In this document: piece after piece, positions 1 through 5,207 of the stretch
How positions within the stretch are numbered: the first letter of the stretch is position 1
How the letters are laid out: every line of letters begins with the position of its first letter
Source: Candidatus Endomicrobiellum dinenymphae
Lineage (GTDB): Bacteria; Elusimicrobiota; Endomicrobiia; Endomicrobiales; Endomicrobiaceae
Reading direction: 5' to 3'
Length of the DNA: 5,207 bases
Assembly: GCA_020328135.1 (NCBI GenBank)
Contig: JAIXNA010000083.1
Coordinates: 1-5,207 of the forward strand
Notes under the pieces: model-generated
Databases searched by the model: none
The model's input: only the letters and a program-made list of their open reading frames with translations
Told to the model about the DNA's origin: nothing
Position numbers and translations under genes: made by a program

Positions 1-371
1 TCTCTCCTTGTAAAACCAAACAAAGTTTCAAACCGTTTTACAAGGAGAGAATCTTCTGGATCTTTTTTTGCCGGGTCCGGTATAGAAGTTATGAAAAAAC
101 AGTTTTTTGGTAAAAATGGACACATCGCTATACGTGCAAATAATGTAACGCGCGCAAATTTCCATCTTCGTCGTATGACGCAGTTTTATCATCAAATACA
201 ACACCCTCTTGCTGTAAATGGTACATTGCGCGCGTTACATTATTTGCACGTATAGCGATGTGTCCATTTTTACCAAAAAACTGTTTTTTCATAACTTCTA
301 TACCGGACCCGGCAAAAAAAGATCCAGAAGATTCTCTCCTTGTAAAACCAAACAAAGTTTCAAACCGTTTT
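1..371. repeat. Foldback (zig-zag) inverted and direct duplication at left end
   Basis: Positions 35-157 are a perfect 123-bp reverse complement of 226-348, separated by a unique 68-bp spacer (158-225). Positions 1-39 are a perfect direct copy of 333-371. The two copied blocks overlap at 35-39 (GTTTT), which is shared by both templates. At the inner switch, the bases at 151-157 (TTGCGCG on the minus strand) fit both the gene and the copied strand. Bases 1-16 also pair with 35-50. The unique sequence from 158 rightwards continues the aldolase gene correctly, whereas everything left of about 151 is a copy of its own VOC-domain coding region. Two strand switches at microhomologies inside one gene, at a sequence end, point to an amplification or assembly chimera. 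A real rearrangement that inactivates the gene is possible but less likely. Confidence 0.95.
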
Positions 372-1057
372 GACGTTTCGCCTGCAGAAATAGCATCCAA
401 CATGTTAATACCTATGTGTTGCACTTCAAAGCCAAGCATAGCAAATAAAGCTTCTTTACTTAATTTTGTAATAGTTTCATAATCGCCATTTTTAATCAAT
501 TCTTTATTAACCATCCAGCTACCGCCGCAGGCGATTACTTTATTGAATGAAAGATATGTATTCAAATTTTTTATATCAATCCCACCCGTTGGCATAAATT
601 TTATGTTTGCATACGGCGCAGCCATAGCTTTAATCATATTAATACCACCGGCAGCTTCTGCAGGAAAAAACTTAACAACCTCAAGTTTAGACTCCATGGC
701 AACTTCTACATCGCTTGGGGTTGCGCAGCCCGGAATTATTGTAATACCCTTATCAAGACAATGTCTTACAATTTTGGGATTTAGTCCTGGGCTAACTATA
801 AATTTAGCTCCTGCTGTAACTGCTTTATCAACTTGTTCCACAGTCAGAACTGTACCCGCCCCGATAAGCATTTCAGGAGCTTCTTTACAAATGATCTTTA
901 TTGATTCTTCTGCCGCCATAGTCCTAAATGTTATTTCCGCACATCTTATACCGCCAGCATAAAGCGCTTTTGCAAGGGGCAAAGCCTGTTGAGAATTGTC
1001 AAGTACAACAACCGGCATTATCCCTATCTTTGAAATTTCTATTAATAAATCATTCAT
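128..1057 (-). CDS. eda: KDPG/KHG aldolase fused to C-terminal VOC domain, 3' end chimeric
   Basis: Class I aldolase that cleaves 2-dehydro-3-deoxy-6-phosphogluconate to pyruvate and glyceraldehyde-3-phosphate (Entner-Doudoroff/uronate pathway, cytosol). Residues 1 to about 205 form the usual TIM-barrel aldolase. AEITFRT holds the catalytic Glu41 and Arg45, GAGTV has Thr69, VKFFPA has the Schiff-base Lys129, and PTGGI (156-160) and the CGGSWMV segment (177-183) line the phosphate site. Residues about 208-303 are a glyoxalase/VOC-like domain (VQHIGIN with His214, NGHIAI with His266), an added domain known on some aldolases of this family. The ATG at 1057 is preceded by GGGAGGA (1062-1068). The authentic frame runs to about GNLRA (residue 303). 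Homologues, as I recall them, continue with roughly 15-20 residues ending in a GGFAIHLV-like strand. Here the last six residues and the stop come from the foldback copy, so the true C-terminus is missing. Last gene of the visible operon. Aldolase call firm, exact VOC role unknown. Confidence 0.92.
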   Translation of the reverse strand: MNDLLIEISKIGIMPVVVLDNSQQALPLAKALYAGGIRCAEITFRTMAAEESIKIICKEAPEMLIGAGTVLTVEQVDKAVTAGAKFIVSPGLNPKIVRHCLDKGITIIPGCATPSDVEVAMESKLEVVKFFPAEAAGGINMIKAMAAPYANIKFMPTGGIDIKNLNTYLSFNKVIACGGSWMVNKELIKNGDYETITKLSKEALFAMLGFEVQHIGINMLDAISAGETSKRFETLFGFTRRESSGSFFAGSGIEVMKKQFFGKNGHIAIRANNVTRAMYHLQQEGVVFDDKTASYDEDGNLRALHYLHV

Positions 1058-1061
1058 TGCG

Positions 1062-1068
1062 TCCTCCC
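1062..1068 (-). promoter_or_regulatory. Shine-Dalgarno of the aldolase gene
   Basis: GGGAGGA on the minus strand lies 4 nt before the ATG at 1057. It decides the start, because the nearby ATG at 1053 is out of frame. Confidence 0.75.
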
Positions 1069-1091
1069 ATCATAAACTCATAATGCCGATT

Positions 1092-2162
1092 TTATTTATT
1101 CAACGTATCCCAAATGCCAAGTAAATACATAATTCCCAATGCTCTATCGTAAAGACCGTATCCCGGACGCAGCCCTAAACGAGATTCCTCATTCCAAATA
1201 TGCCTGCCATGATCCGGACGAATGTAATATTTAAACCCTATATCGTGAAATGTACGTACAATTTCCACAATATCCAAAGAACCATCGCAAGCACGATGGG
1301 AACTTTCTACGAAATCGCCGTTATCAAAACGCTTTACATTTCTGATATGGGCAAAAAATATTTTATCTCTAAATGTTTTAATCATATCGATAATATCATT
1401 TTTGTCGGATGATCCCAACGAGCCAGTACACAAAGTAACGCCATTTGACGAACTGTCGATAAGATTCAAATATCTTCGCATATTTTCTTTGGAAGTTATA
1501 AGCCTTGGAAGTCCAAAAATACTCCATGGCGGATCGTCAGGATGTATTGCCATTTTTATCCCGCTTTCCTCAGCAACGGGTATAATTTCTTGTAAAAAAT
1601 ATTTTGCGTTCTCAAAAAGATTGTCTATGGTAAACCCTTCATAAGCTTTAAATAGCTCTCTTATTTTAGACAATCTTTCCTTCTCCCAGCCGGGCATTGA
1701 TATCAATCCTTTTTGCTTTGACATGATATCAAGAAATTCATAAGGGTTAAGGGAATCTATTTTTGATTTTTCATAAAAAAGCGCTGTTGAGCCATCGGGA
1801 AGAGCTTTATATAAGTCCGTTCTTGTCCAATCAAAAACCGGCATAAAGTTATAACACACAACTTTTACGCCGGCTTTGCCAAGATTTCTAAGAGTATTTT
1901 TGTAATTTTCTATATATTTTTTACGAGACGGAAGTCCAAGCTTTATGTCTTCGTGTACATTAACGCTTTCAACCACTTCATTATTAAAACCTGCGTTAAA
2001 AAGGCAATTTTTTACTTGGCTAATTCTATCCATTTCCCAATATTCGCCTGCCGGCGCATCATGTAACGCCCATACTACTCCTTTAACTCCGGGTATTTGT
2101 TTAACAAAACTTAAAGGAATTGTATCAAGTTTTTCTCCATACCACCGAAATGTAATTTGCAT
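1092..2162 (-). CDS. uxuA: D-mannonate dehydratase
   Basis: Converts D-mannonate to 2-dehydro-3-deoxy-D-gluconate plus water, in the cytosol, with a divalent metal (Mn2+ in characterised members). The protein has 356 residues, matching the shorter Gram-positive-type UxuA and shorter than the roughly 394-residue E. coli enzyme. The N-terminus MQITFRWYG.KLD is typical. The TIM-barrel metal site is intact: His207 in MAIHPDDPPW, Cys245 in LCTGSLG, His272 in FFAHIRNV and Asp317 in RPDHGR. This spacing closely matches the His/Cys/His/Asp ligands I recall for Streptococcus suis UxuA. The C-terminal RPGYGLYDRALGIMYLLGIW is the family signature. The ATG at 2162 has a perfect AGGAGGA at 2171-2177, 8 nt away; the stop is TAA. 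Only 34 nt separate it from the aldolase downstream, supporting co-transcription. It is the most confidently identified gene here and anchors the cluster to D-mannonate as an intermediate. Confidence 0.97.
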   Translation of the reverse strand: MQITFRWYGEKLDTIPLSFVKQIPGVKGVVWALHDAPAGEYWEMDRISQVKNCLFNAGFNNEVVESVNVHEDIKLGLPSRKKYIENYKNTLRNLGKAGVKVVCYNFMPVFDWTRTDLYKALPDGSTALFYEKSKIDSLNPYEFLDIMSKQKGLISMPGWEKERLSKIRELFKAYEGFTIDNLFENAKYFLQEIIPVAEESGIKMAIHPDDPPWSIFGLPRLITSKENMRRYLNLIDSSSNGVTLCTGSLGSSDKNDIIDMIKTFRDKIFFAHIRNVKRFDNGDFVESSHRACDGSLDIVEIVRTFHDIGFKYYIRPDHGRHIWNEESRLGLRPGYGLYDRALGIMYLLGIWDTLNK

Positions 2163-2170
2163 ACAAATAT

Positions 2171-2177
2171 TCCTCCT
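2171..2177 (-). promoter_or_regulatory. Strong Shine-Dalgarno of uxuA
   Basis: AGGAGGA on the minus strand, 8 nt upstream of the uxuA ATG. This is a consensus-quality site with ideal spacing. Confidence 0.85.
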
Positions 2178-2246
2178 AATAAGAAAATCTTAAAAGTTAT
2201 CTTTTTTAATACAATATAGCTAACCAACTTTATATATACGCGCTCA

Positions 2247-3263
2247 TTATTCAAACGACAAAACAATTTTTTTTATCGTTTTATCACCGCTGTCTATCAT
2301 TTTAAAAGCGTCTATGGCCTTGTCAAAAGCAAAAATATGCGATAATTGCCCCTCTATTGTTATTTTCCCATTTTTATATGCCTCTATCACCTCCTCAAAT
2401 TTATTATTTTGTAGTCTCGAACCGCGCACATCAAGTTCTTTCGCGGTGATTTTAAATTGAGCTAACGGAGAAAGTTCAGTTAAAAATGTCATAGCGATTA
2501 CTCTTCCTGCATTGGAGGTTATATCAACAAGCAACGGCAACGAATTTACAAAGCCCGCTGCATCAATGGAAACACTCGGACCATATTTTGTATATTTTTT
2601 AAGTTTTTCTACCAAATTCTCCTTGAGCGAATTTATAACGGTTTTAACGCCAAGCACTTTTGCCTCTTCCAAACGCTCTTCAACAACGTCCGACACTATA
2701 AGATTTGCTCCTGTCAGCAAAACAGCTTTTATTAAACTTTTGCCAAGCGCTCCTGCTCCAAGAATAAAGACTGTATCGTTAGCTGTAATTTGCGCTCTAC
2801 AACAAGCTTGAAAAGCTATGCTCATTGGCTCAATCATTACGGCATCTAAAAAAGGAAGATTTTTGGGCAAAATGTGCATTGCGCTTTGATCTGCTGTAAC
2901 ATATTCTCTGTAACCTCCGTCAACATGCACACCGCGCACTTTTAAATTGAAACAAACATTTGGTCTATTTATAATGCATGGATAGCATTCTCCGCAATTT
3001 ATTATTTGATCAACAATGACATGATCCCCTACCTTAACTTTTGTAACTTTTTTGCCAATTTCCTCTATCTCTCCAACAATTTCGTGTCCCATAACTCTTG
3101 GATATGTAGCAACCGGAGAAGTGCCATGGTAAATATGCGCGTCAGAACCGCAAATACCGGCAGCTTTTATTTTTACTAAAACTTCAGTATCTATCGAGAT
3201 TTTTGGTTTTTCAACATCTTGCATTACAAGTTCTCTTGGCTTCACCGTTAATAATTGCTTCAT
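2247..3263 (-). CDS. Zn-dependent medium-chain alcohol/polyol dehydrogenase, RspB/YjmD type (L-gulonate 5-dehydrogenase-like)
   Basis: NAD(P)-dependent oxidoreductase of the zinc MDR superfamily, 338 residues. The catalytic zinc site is visible as Cys38 (GICGSD), His60-Glu61 (GHEIVG) and Glu145 (MIEP). The structural zinc site is the four cysteines 90, 93, 96 and 104 (CGECYPC...PNVC). The Rossmann motif LGAGALG is at 168-174, and Asp192 at the end of the next strand suggests NAD(H). Motifs YPRVMGHE, CYPCI..RPNVC, GVHVDGGY and SRLQNNKF resemble E. coli RspB and B. subtilis YjmD, a gene of the exu/uxu operon. RspB-type enzymes oxidise L-gulonate to D-fructuronate. Next to uxuA, it may do this or directly reduce fructuronate to mannonate; substrate is inferred from context. 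The start at 3263 is chosen because GGAGGC (3268-3273) precedes it, while the upstream ATG at 3281 has no ribosome site. The stop is TAA, with an 84-nt AT-rich gap to uxuA. Confidence 0.9.
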   Translation of the reverse strand: MKQLLTVKPRELVMQDVEKPKISIDTEVLVKIKAAGICGSDAHIYHGTSPVATYPRVMGHEIVGEIEEIGKKVTKVKVGDHVIVDQIINCGECYPCIINRPNVCFNLKVRGVHVDGGYREYVTADQSAMHILPKNLPFLDAVMIEPMSIAFQACCRAQITANDTVFILGAGALGKSLIKAVLLTGANLIVSDVVEERLEEAKVLGVKTVINSLKENLVEKLKKYTKYGPSVSIDAAGFVNSLPLLVDITSNAGRVIAMTFLTELSPLAQFKITAKELDVRGSRLQNNKFEEVIEAYKNGKITIEGQLSHIFAFDKAIDAFKMIDSGDKTIKKIVLSFE

Positions 3264-3267
3264 TGTT

Positions 3268-3273
3268 GCCTCC
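3268..3273 (-). promoter_or_regulatory. Shine-Dalgarno deciding the dehydrogenase start
   Basis: GGAGGC on the minus strand, followed by AACA and ATG at 3263. The context GGAGG..CAACAATG nearly repeats the initiation region of the transporter gene. It favours MKQLL over the six-residue-longer start at 3281. Confidence 0.75.
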
Positions 3274-3296
3274 AAAAACATAAATTCAACATTACA

Positions 3297-3340
3297 GTCG
3301 ACTAATTATATATTATTGCATCAATATAAAGTTAATCGAC
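3297..3340 (-). repeat. Imperfect inverted repeat between transporter and dehydrogenase genes
   Basis: GTCGACTAA (3297-3305) and TTAATCGAC (3332-3340) are inverted copies with one mismatch. In the minus-strand transcript this becomes a 9-bp stem with one G-U pair around a 26-nt AT-rich loop, just after the transporter stop codon. There is no T-tract, so it is not a terminator. It may be an mRNA processing or stability hairpin, a protein-binding site, or chance in AT-rich DNA. Confidence 0.35.
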
Positions 3341-3345
3341 CATGC

Positions 3346-4623
3346 CTAAGCTAACGTATACTTGTTAATTTCTGCTTTATCGGCTTTGATTTTATTTATA
3401 AATAAAAACGCCCCGATAGCTCCTGTTAACCCAATGACGCCTGCCAAGACAAAACTACCCGTAAAACTACCCGTAAACTTTACAGCAAAGCCTGTTACCG
3501 TAGGCGCGAATAGTCCTCCACAATTTCCAAATCCGTGCATAATACCACCCACCGAACCGATATTGCCAGTATCTACAATATCATTGATTACTCCCCAATA
3601 AACACCGCCGGTAAGATACAAAGAAAATGCCGACATCGATACCAGACAAACAACCATTGCGCTACTATCAACAAATGGTACTAGAAAAATTGATATGGCA
3701 CCAACCAACAATCCAAATCCTATTACTATTTTTCTTGCAATAAGAGGATGTCCAATTCTTCTCATAATAAAATCTGAAATTATTCCTCCAATAGCAAGAC
3801 CTACAAATCCAAGTGTCCAAGGTATTACAGTAATTAAACCTGTATCCTTCAAGGAAAAATTTCTCACCGTCATCAGATAATACGGGAACCAATTTAAAAT
3901 GAGATATATTATATAGTTATAAGAAAAAAAAGCAACGGCAGATGCAATGATAACTTTTTGTTTTAAGTAAAACGACATTTTTAGTTTTTGCTGAAATTTA
4001 GTTGAAGAGATAATTTCTTGTTTTGCTTTTGCAGAATCCTCATTTTCAGTTTTAGCTAATTTTTTGTTGGCAATATATTTCCACCAAAAAAATGACCAAA
4101 TCAACCCTATTACCATAATGAAAATAAACGATAATTTCCAATTGTATTTAATCGCTATGAAACTAACTATAGGCCCAGCTACAGCTGCACCTAAAGGGGT
4201 TCCGCTTGCGACAATTCCCATAACAGATGCTTTTTTGTCTGGCGGATACAGCGGGTCTATAGTCTTATTAGTTGTTGTTGACAAAGGACCTTCTGCCATT
4301 CCAAACACTACACGTATCATAAGTAAACTTATAAATCCTACTGCTATTACGGTTGCCCCGCTAAAAAGCGACCAACCAATTACTGCAGCTAACAAAACGT
4401 GCTTTGGTCCGAACTTATCTGCCAAAATACCGCCAAGAACATTAAAAGAAATATACCCAAGTGAAAAACAACTAAAAATTATTCCTAGTCGTGCCTGGTC
4501 AAAACCGAACTCGTTCGCGATGAAAACAGAACACACCCCGAAAACTGTTCTGTCCAAGTAATTGAGTACTCCGCACAAGAAAAGCATAATTATAATAAAA
4601 GCTCTTTTTGTTAATAATGGCAT
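3346..4623 (-). CDS. MFS hexuronate/aldonate:H+ symporter (ACS family, ExuT/DgoT/GudP-like)
   Basis: Inner-membrane major facilitator transporter, 425 residues with about 12 hydrophobic segments, a usual length for the anion:cation symporter family. Visible marks are the TM1 motif NYLDR (21-25), the loop 2-3 motif GGILADKFGPK (64-74), RVVFGMAEGP in TM4 (104-113), a charged central loop (about 185-220, KLAKTENEDSAKAKQE), and the second-half counterpart GGIISDFIMRRIG (279-291). Characterised relatives carry hexuronates, galactonate or glucarate. With uxuA downstream, a hexuronate or hexonate is likely, but the exact substrate cannot be read from sequence. The ATG at 4623 is preferred over the TTG at 4641 because GGGAGGT lies at 4630-4636 with 6 nt spacing. 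The stop is TAG. First gene of the operon. Oddity: an in-frame 12-bp tandem duplication gives FTGSFTGSF (383-391). Confidence 0.93.
   Translation of the reverse strand: MPLLTKRAFIIIMLFLCGVLNYLDRTVFGVCSVFIANEFGFDQARLGIIFSCFSLGYISFNVLGGILADKFGPKHVLLAAVIGWSLFSGATVIAVGFISLLMIRVVFGMAEGPLSTTTNKTIDPLYPPDKKASVMGIVASGTPLGAAVAGPIVSFIAIKYNWKLSFIFIMVIGLIWSFFWWKYIANKKLAKTENEDSAKAKQEIISSTKFQQKLKMSFYLKQKVIIASAVAFFSYNYIIYLILNWFPYYLMTVRNFSLKDTGLITVIPWTLGFVGLAIGGIISDFIMRRIGHPLIARKIVIGFGLLVGAISIFLVPFVDSSAMVVCLVSMSAFSLYLTGGVYWGVINDIVDTGNIGSVGGIMHGFGNCGGLFAPTVTGFAVKFTGSFTGSFVLAGVIGLTGAIGAFLFINKIKADKAEINKYTLA
3451..3474 (-). repeat. 12-bp tandem duplication inside transporter gene
   Basis: The plus-strand unit AAAACTACCCGT occurs twice in tandem without mismatch and a third copy starts (AAAC). 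It is in frame and encodes two FTGS units before the last transmembrane helix. A recent slippage duplication is the simplest explanation, and the reading frame is kept. Confidence 0.85.
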
Positions 4624-4629
4624 TGTTGC

Positions 4630-4636
4630 ACCTCCC
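4630..4636 (-). promoter_or_regulatory. Shine-Dalgarno of the transporter gene
   Basis: GGGAGGT on the minus strand, 6 nt before the ATG at 4623. It lies downstream of the TTG at 4641 and so argues against that longer start. Confidence 0.8.
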
Positions 4637-4700
4637 TGCAAGAATAAATTCTAAATTTACCTGCTCCGTTCTTTTTTCAATTTCACCCAACTTTTTAGGC

Positions 4701-4706
4701 ATTATA
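4701..4706 (-). promoter_or_regulatory. Candidate -10 element of the operon promoter
   Basis: A perfect TATAAT on the minus strand lies 77 nt upstream of the transporter ATG, in an otherwise gene-free leader. No good TTGACA-like -35 sits 16-18 bp upstream (best are AT-rich hexamers such as TATCTA), and there is no TG extension, so an activator may be needed or the match may be chance. A start near 4693 would give a leader of about 70 nt. No regulator operator is recognisable. Confidence 0.35.
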
Positions 4707-4763
4707 CTAATTCATCTAAAAAATAGATACTAGAATATGAAATAATTACTTAACTCCGCATCC

Positions 4764-4796
4764 GAAGACTTGTCTGCTAGCAAGTCTTCTTTTTTT
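4764..4796 (+). terminator. Intrinsic (rho-independent) terminator, plus strand
   Basis: GAAGACTTG (4764-4772) pairs perfectly with CAAGTCTTC (4781-4789), giving a 9-bp stem around an 8-nt loop, followed at once by seven T (4790-4796). On the minus strand there is no T-tract after the stem, so it terminates plus-strand transcripts. No plus-strand gene lies to its left within the window; the sequence before it is the divergent leader of the uronate operon. It could end a small RNA, stop antisense transcription, or be left over from a lost or rearranged gene. Confidence 0.75.
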
Positions 4797-5071
4797 GAAA
4801 TTCTATATTTTACGTCGCCGGCATCGACTTTGGCGCTGGCTCTGCTGCTAATAACCCCTAGTCATTCCTATTCCGTTTCGCCTTCTGCAGCAGCGGCAAT
4901 CCGTCCACGCCTCCGCTATCAAATACGCTTCTTCCGCCACTTCCGGCATTGTTCTCGCCGCCGTCAGATACATTTTCTCCGCCAGCTGATATCTTGGCGC
5001 AAGAACTGCATAAATCCTCGACAGATTTTTTATACCTCGCGCCAGCAGTACCTCATCCCGCGCATCTTTCG
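4797..5071. other. GC-rich stretch with no intact gene
   Basis: This segment has markedly higher GC than the operon (123/240 in 4801-5040 by hand count). The open frames on the plus strand (for example 4770-5096, an Arg/Phe/Ile/Ser mixture without domain features, and a Pro-rich one from 4949) look like shadows. I see no start codon with a ribosome site, no RNA gene and no repeat within it. The only coding-like signal is the broken minus-strand frame listed separately. The composition change suggests foreign DNA, a decayed gene or a chimeric join. Confidence 0.5.
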
Positions 5072-5139
5072 CGTGCTACGACGATTTATTTTTTAGCACT
5101 TCTGCCTCAGTCTGCAGAATATTCGCCCGCCCTAAATAA
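4848..5139 (-). pseudogene. Possible decayed gene for an Ala/Glu-rich helical protein (unidentified)
   Basis: Read on the minus strand from the palindrome centre, one frame gives LGRANILQTEAEVLKNKSS, an in-frame TAG (5076-5078), then HAKDARDEVLLARGIKNL, SRIYAVLAPRYQLAEKMY and LTAARTMPEVAEEAYLIAEAW. This is regular helical, protein-like sequence. After residue TD the frame turns into a Cys/Arg-rich string and stops at TAG (4848). A shift into another frame gives GLPLLQKAKRNRND and a TAG at 4858-4860, which looks more like a natural C-terminus. This suggests a nonsense codon plus a frameshift, with no ATG/GTG start near the front. I do not recognise the family. TAG also ends the transporter gene here, so recoding of TAG is not favoured. 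The right part lies in the palindrome arm and may itself be misassembled. The call rests on appearance only. Confidence 0.3.
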
Positions 5140-5207
5140 TTATTTAGGGCGGGCGAATATTCTGCAGACTGAGGCAGAAGTGCTAAAAAATAAATCGTCG
5201 TAGCACG
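5072..5207. repeat. Perfect zero-spacer palindrome at right end
   Basis: Bases 5072-5139 are the exact reverse complement of 5140-5207 (68-bp arms, centre between 5139 and 5140, no mismatches). The repeat continues to the last base, so the true arm length is unknown. The centre is AT-rich (AAATAATTATTT) and flanked by GC-rich GCCCGCCC/GGGCGGGC, a sequence that could snap back and prime its own copying. Together with the foldback at the other end, this points to an amplification or assembly artefact. A hairpin telomere or natural cruciform is the alternative. Confidence 0.95.

Noticed and set aside
543..962. 139-residue plus-strand open frame
   Set aside because: It is antisense to the aldolase domain, whose catalytic motifs are intact on the minus strand.
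3297..3340. Terminator between transporter and dehydrogenase genes
   Set aside because: The inverted repeat has a 26-nt loop and no T-tract on the transcribed strand, so it should not stop transcription.
4064..4561. 165-residue plus-strand open frame
   Set aside because: It is entirely antisense to the well-supported MFS transporter; its sequence is the usual shadow of membrane-helix codons.
4499..4702. Minus-strand ORF starting MPKKLGEIEKRTEQ in the operon leader and overlapping the transporter start
   Set aside because: It has no ribosome site, its ATG overlaps the candidate -10 box, and most of it runs out of frame through the transporter gene. The first 25 residues look protein-like, but nothing else supports a leader peptide.
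4770..5203. Plus-strand open frames in the GC-rich end (4770-5096 and 4949-5203)
   Set aside because: The first starts inside the terminator hairpin and shows no domain or ribosome site. The second reads across the artefactual palindrome, and its Pro/Ser-rich content mirrors the Gly-rich reverse frame.
1..5207. Linear replicon with inverted-repeat or hairpin telomeres at both ends
   Set aside because: The two end repeats are unrelated in sequence and structure, the left one breaks a housekeeping-type catabolic gene, and microhomology at its switches fits a chimera.
1..5207. CRISPR array, tRNA/rRNA gene, riboswitch, insertion sequence, toxin-antitoxin or defence genes
   Set aside because: I read both strands and found no spaced direct repeats, tRNA-like cloverleaf, transposase motifs or defence-protein motifs. 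The gaps between the catabolic genes are too short for such systems.

Overview
The window looks like one short contig of about 5.2 kb from an AT-rich, fermentative bacterium. It carries a four-gene sugar-acid (hexuronate/aldonate) catabolic cluster, all on the minus strand. In transcription order these are: an ACS-family MFS transporter (4623-3346), a zinc-dependent medium-chain dehydrogenase of the RspB/YjmD type (3263-2247), mannonate dehydratase UxuA (2162-1092), and a KDPG aldolase fused to a VOC (glyoxalase-fold) domain (1057 to about 151). Each start has a strong purine-rich Shine-Dalgarno, the gaps are short (34 to about 84 nt), and no terminator separates the genes, so they are probably one operon.

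Inferred pathway: the transporter imports a hexuronate or aldonate. The dehydrogenase interconverts a hexonate and a keto-hexuronate (for example L-gulonate/D-fructuronate or D-mannonate/D-fructuronate). UxuA dehydrates D-mannonate to 2-keto-3-deoxy-D-gluconate (KDG). After phosphorylation by a KDG kinase, which is not in this window, the aldolase splits KDPG to pyruvate and glyceraldehyde-3-phosphate. Uronate isomerase, a classical UxuB, KDG kinase and a regulator are all absent here.

Both ends of the window are abnormal. At the left end, positions 1-371 are a zig-zag of perfect inverted and direct copies that interrupts the aldolase gene about 20 codons before its expected end, with short microhomology at both switch points. 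At the right end, 5072-5207 is a perfect zero-spacer palindrome running to the last base. This pattern is best explained by foldback chimeras from whole-genome (multiple displacement) amplification or by assembly, not by natural telomeres.

Upstream of the operon, 4764-4796 is a well-formed intrinsic terminator on the plus strand with no plus-strand gene before it. Beyond it, 4797-5139 has clearly higher GC (123 of 240 bases in 4801-5040 by hand count, against roughly 38% in sampled operon lines). It contains no intact gene, but a minus-strand frame reads like a decayed, alanine/glutamate-rich helical protein broken by an in-frame TAG and probably a frameshift.

Taxonomy cannot be fixed from the sequence. 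Bacillota, or gut-symbiont lineages such as Endomicrobium (Elusimicrobiota), fit the low GC, uronate use, gene decay and amplification artefacts, but this is only an inference. I see no convincing undescribed system. The points most worth a second look are the type of dehydrogenase, the VOC fusion, the orphan terminator with the GC-shifted remnant, and the artefactual ends.
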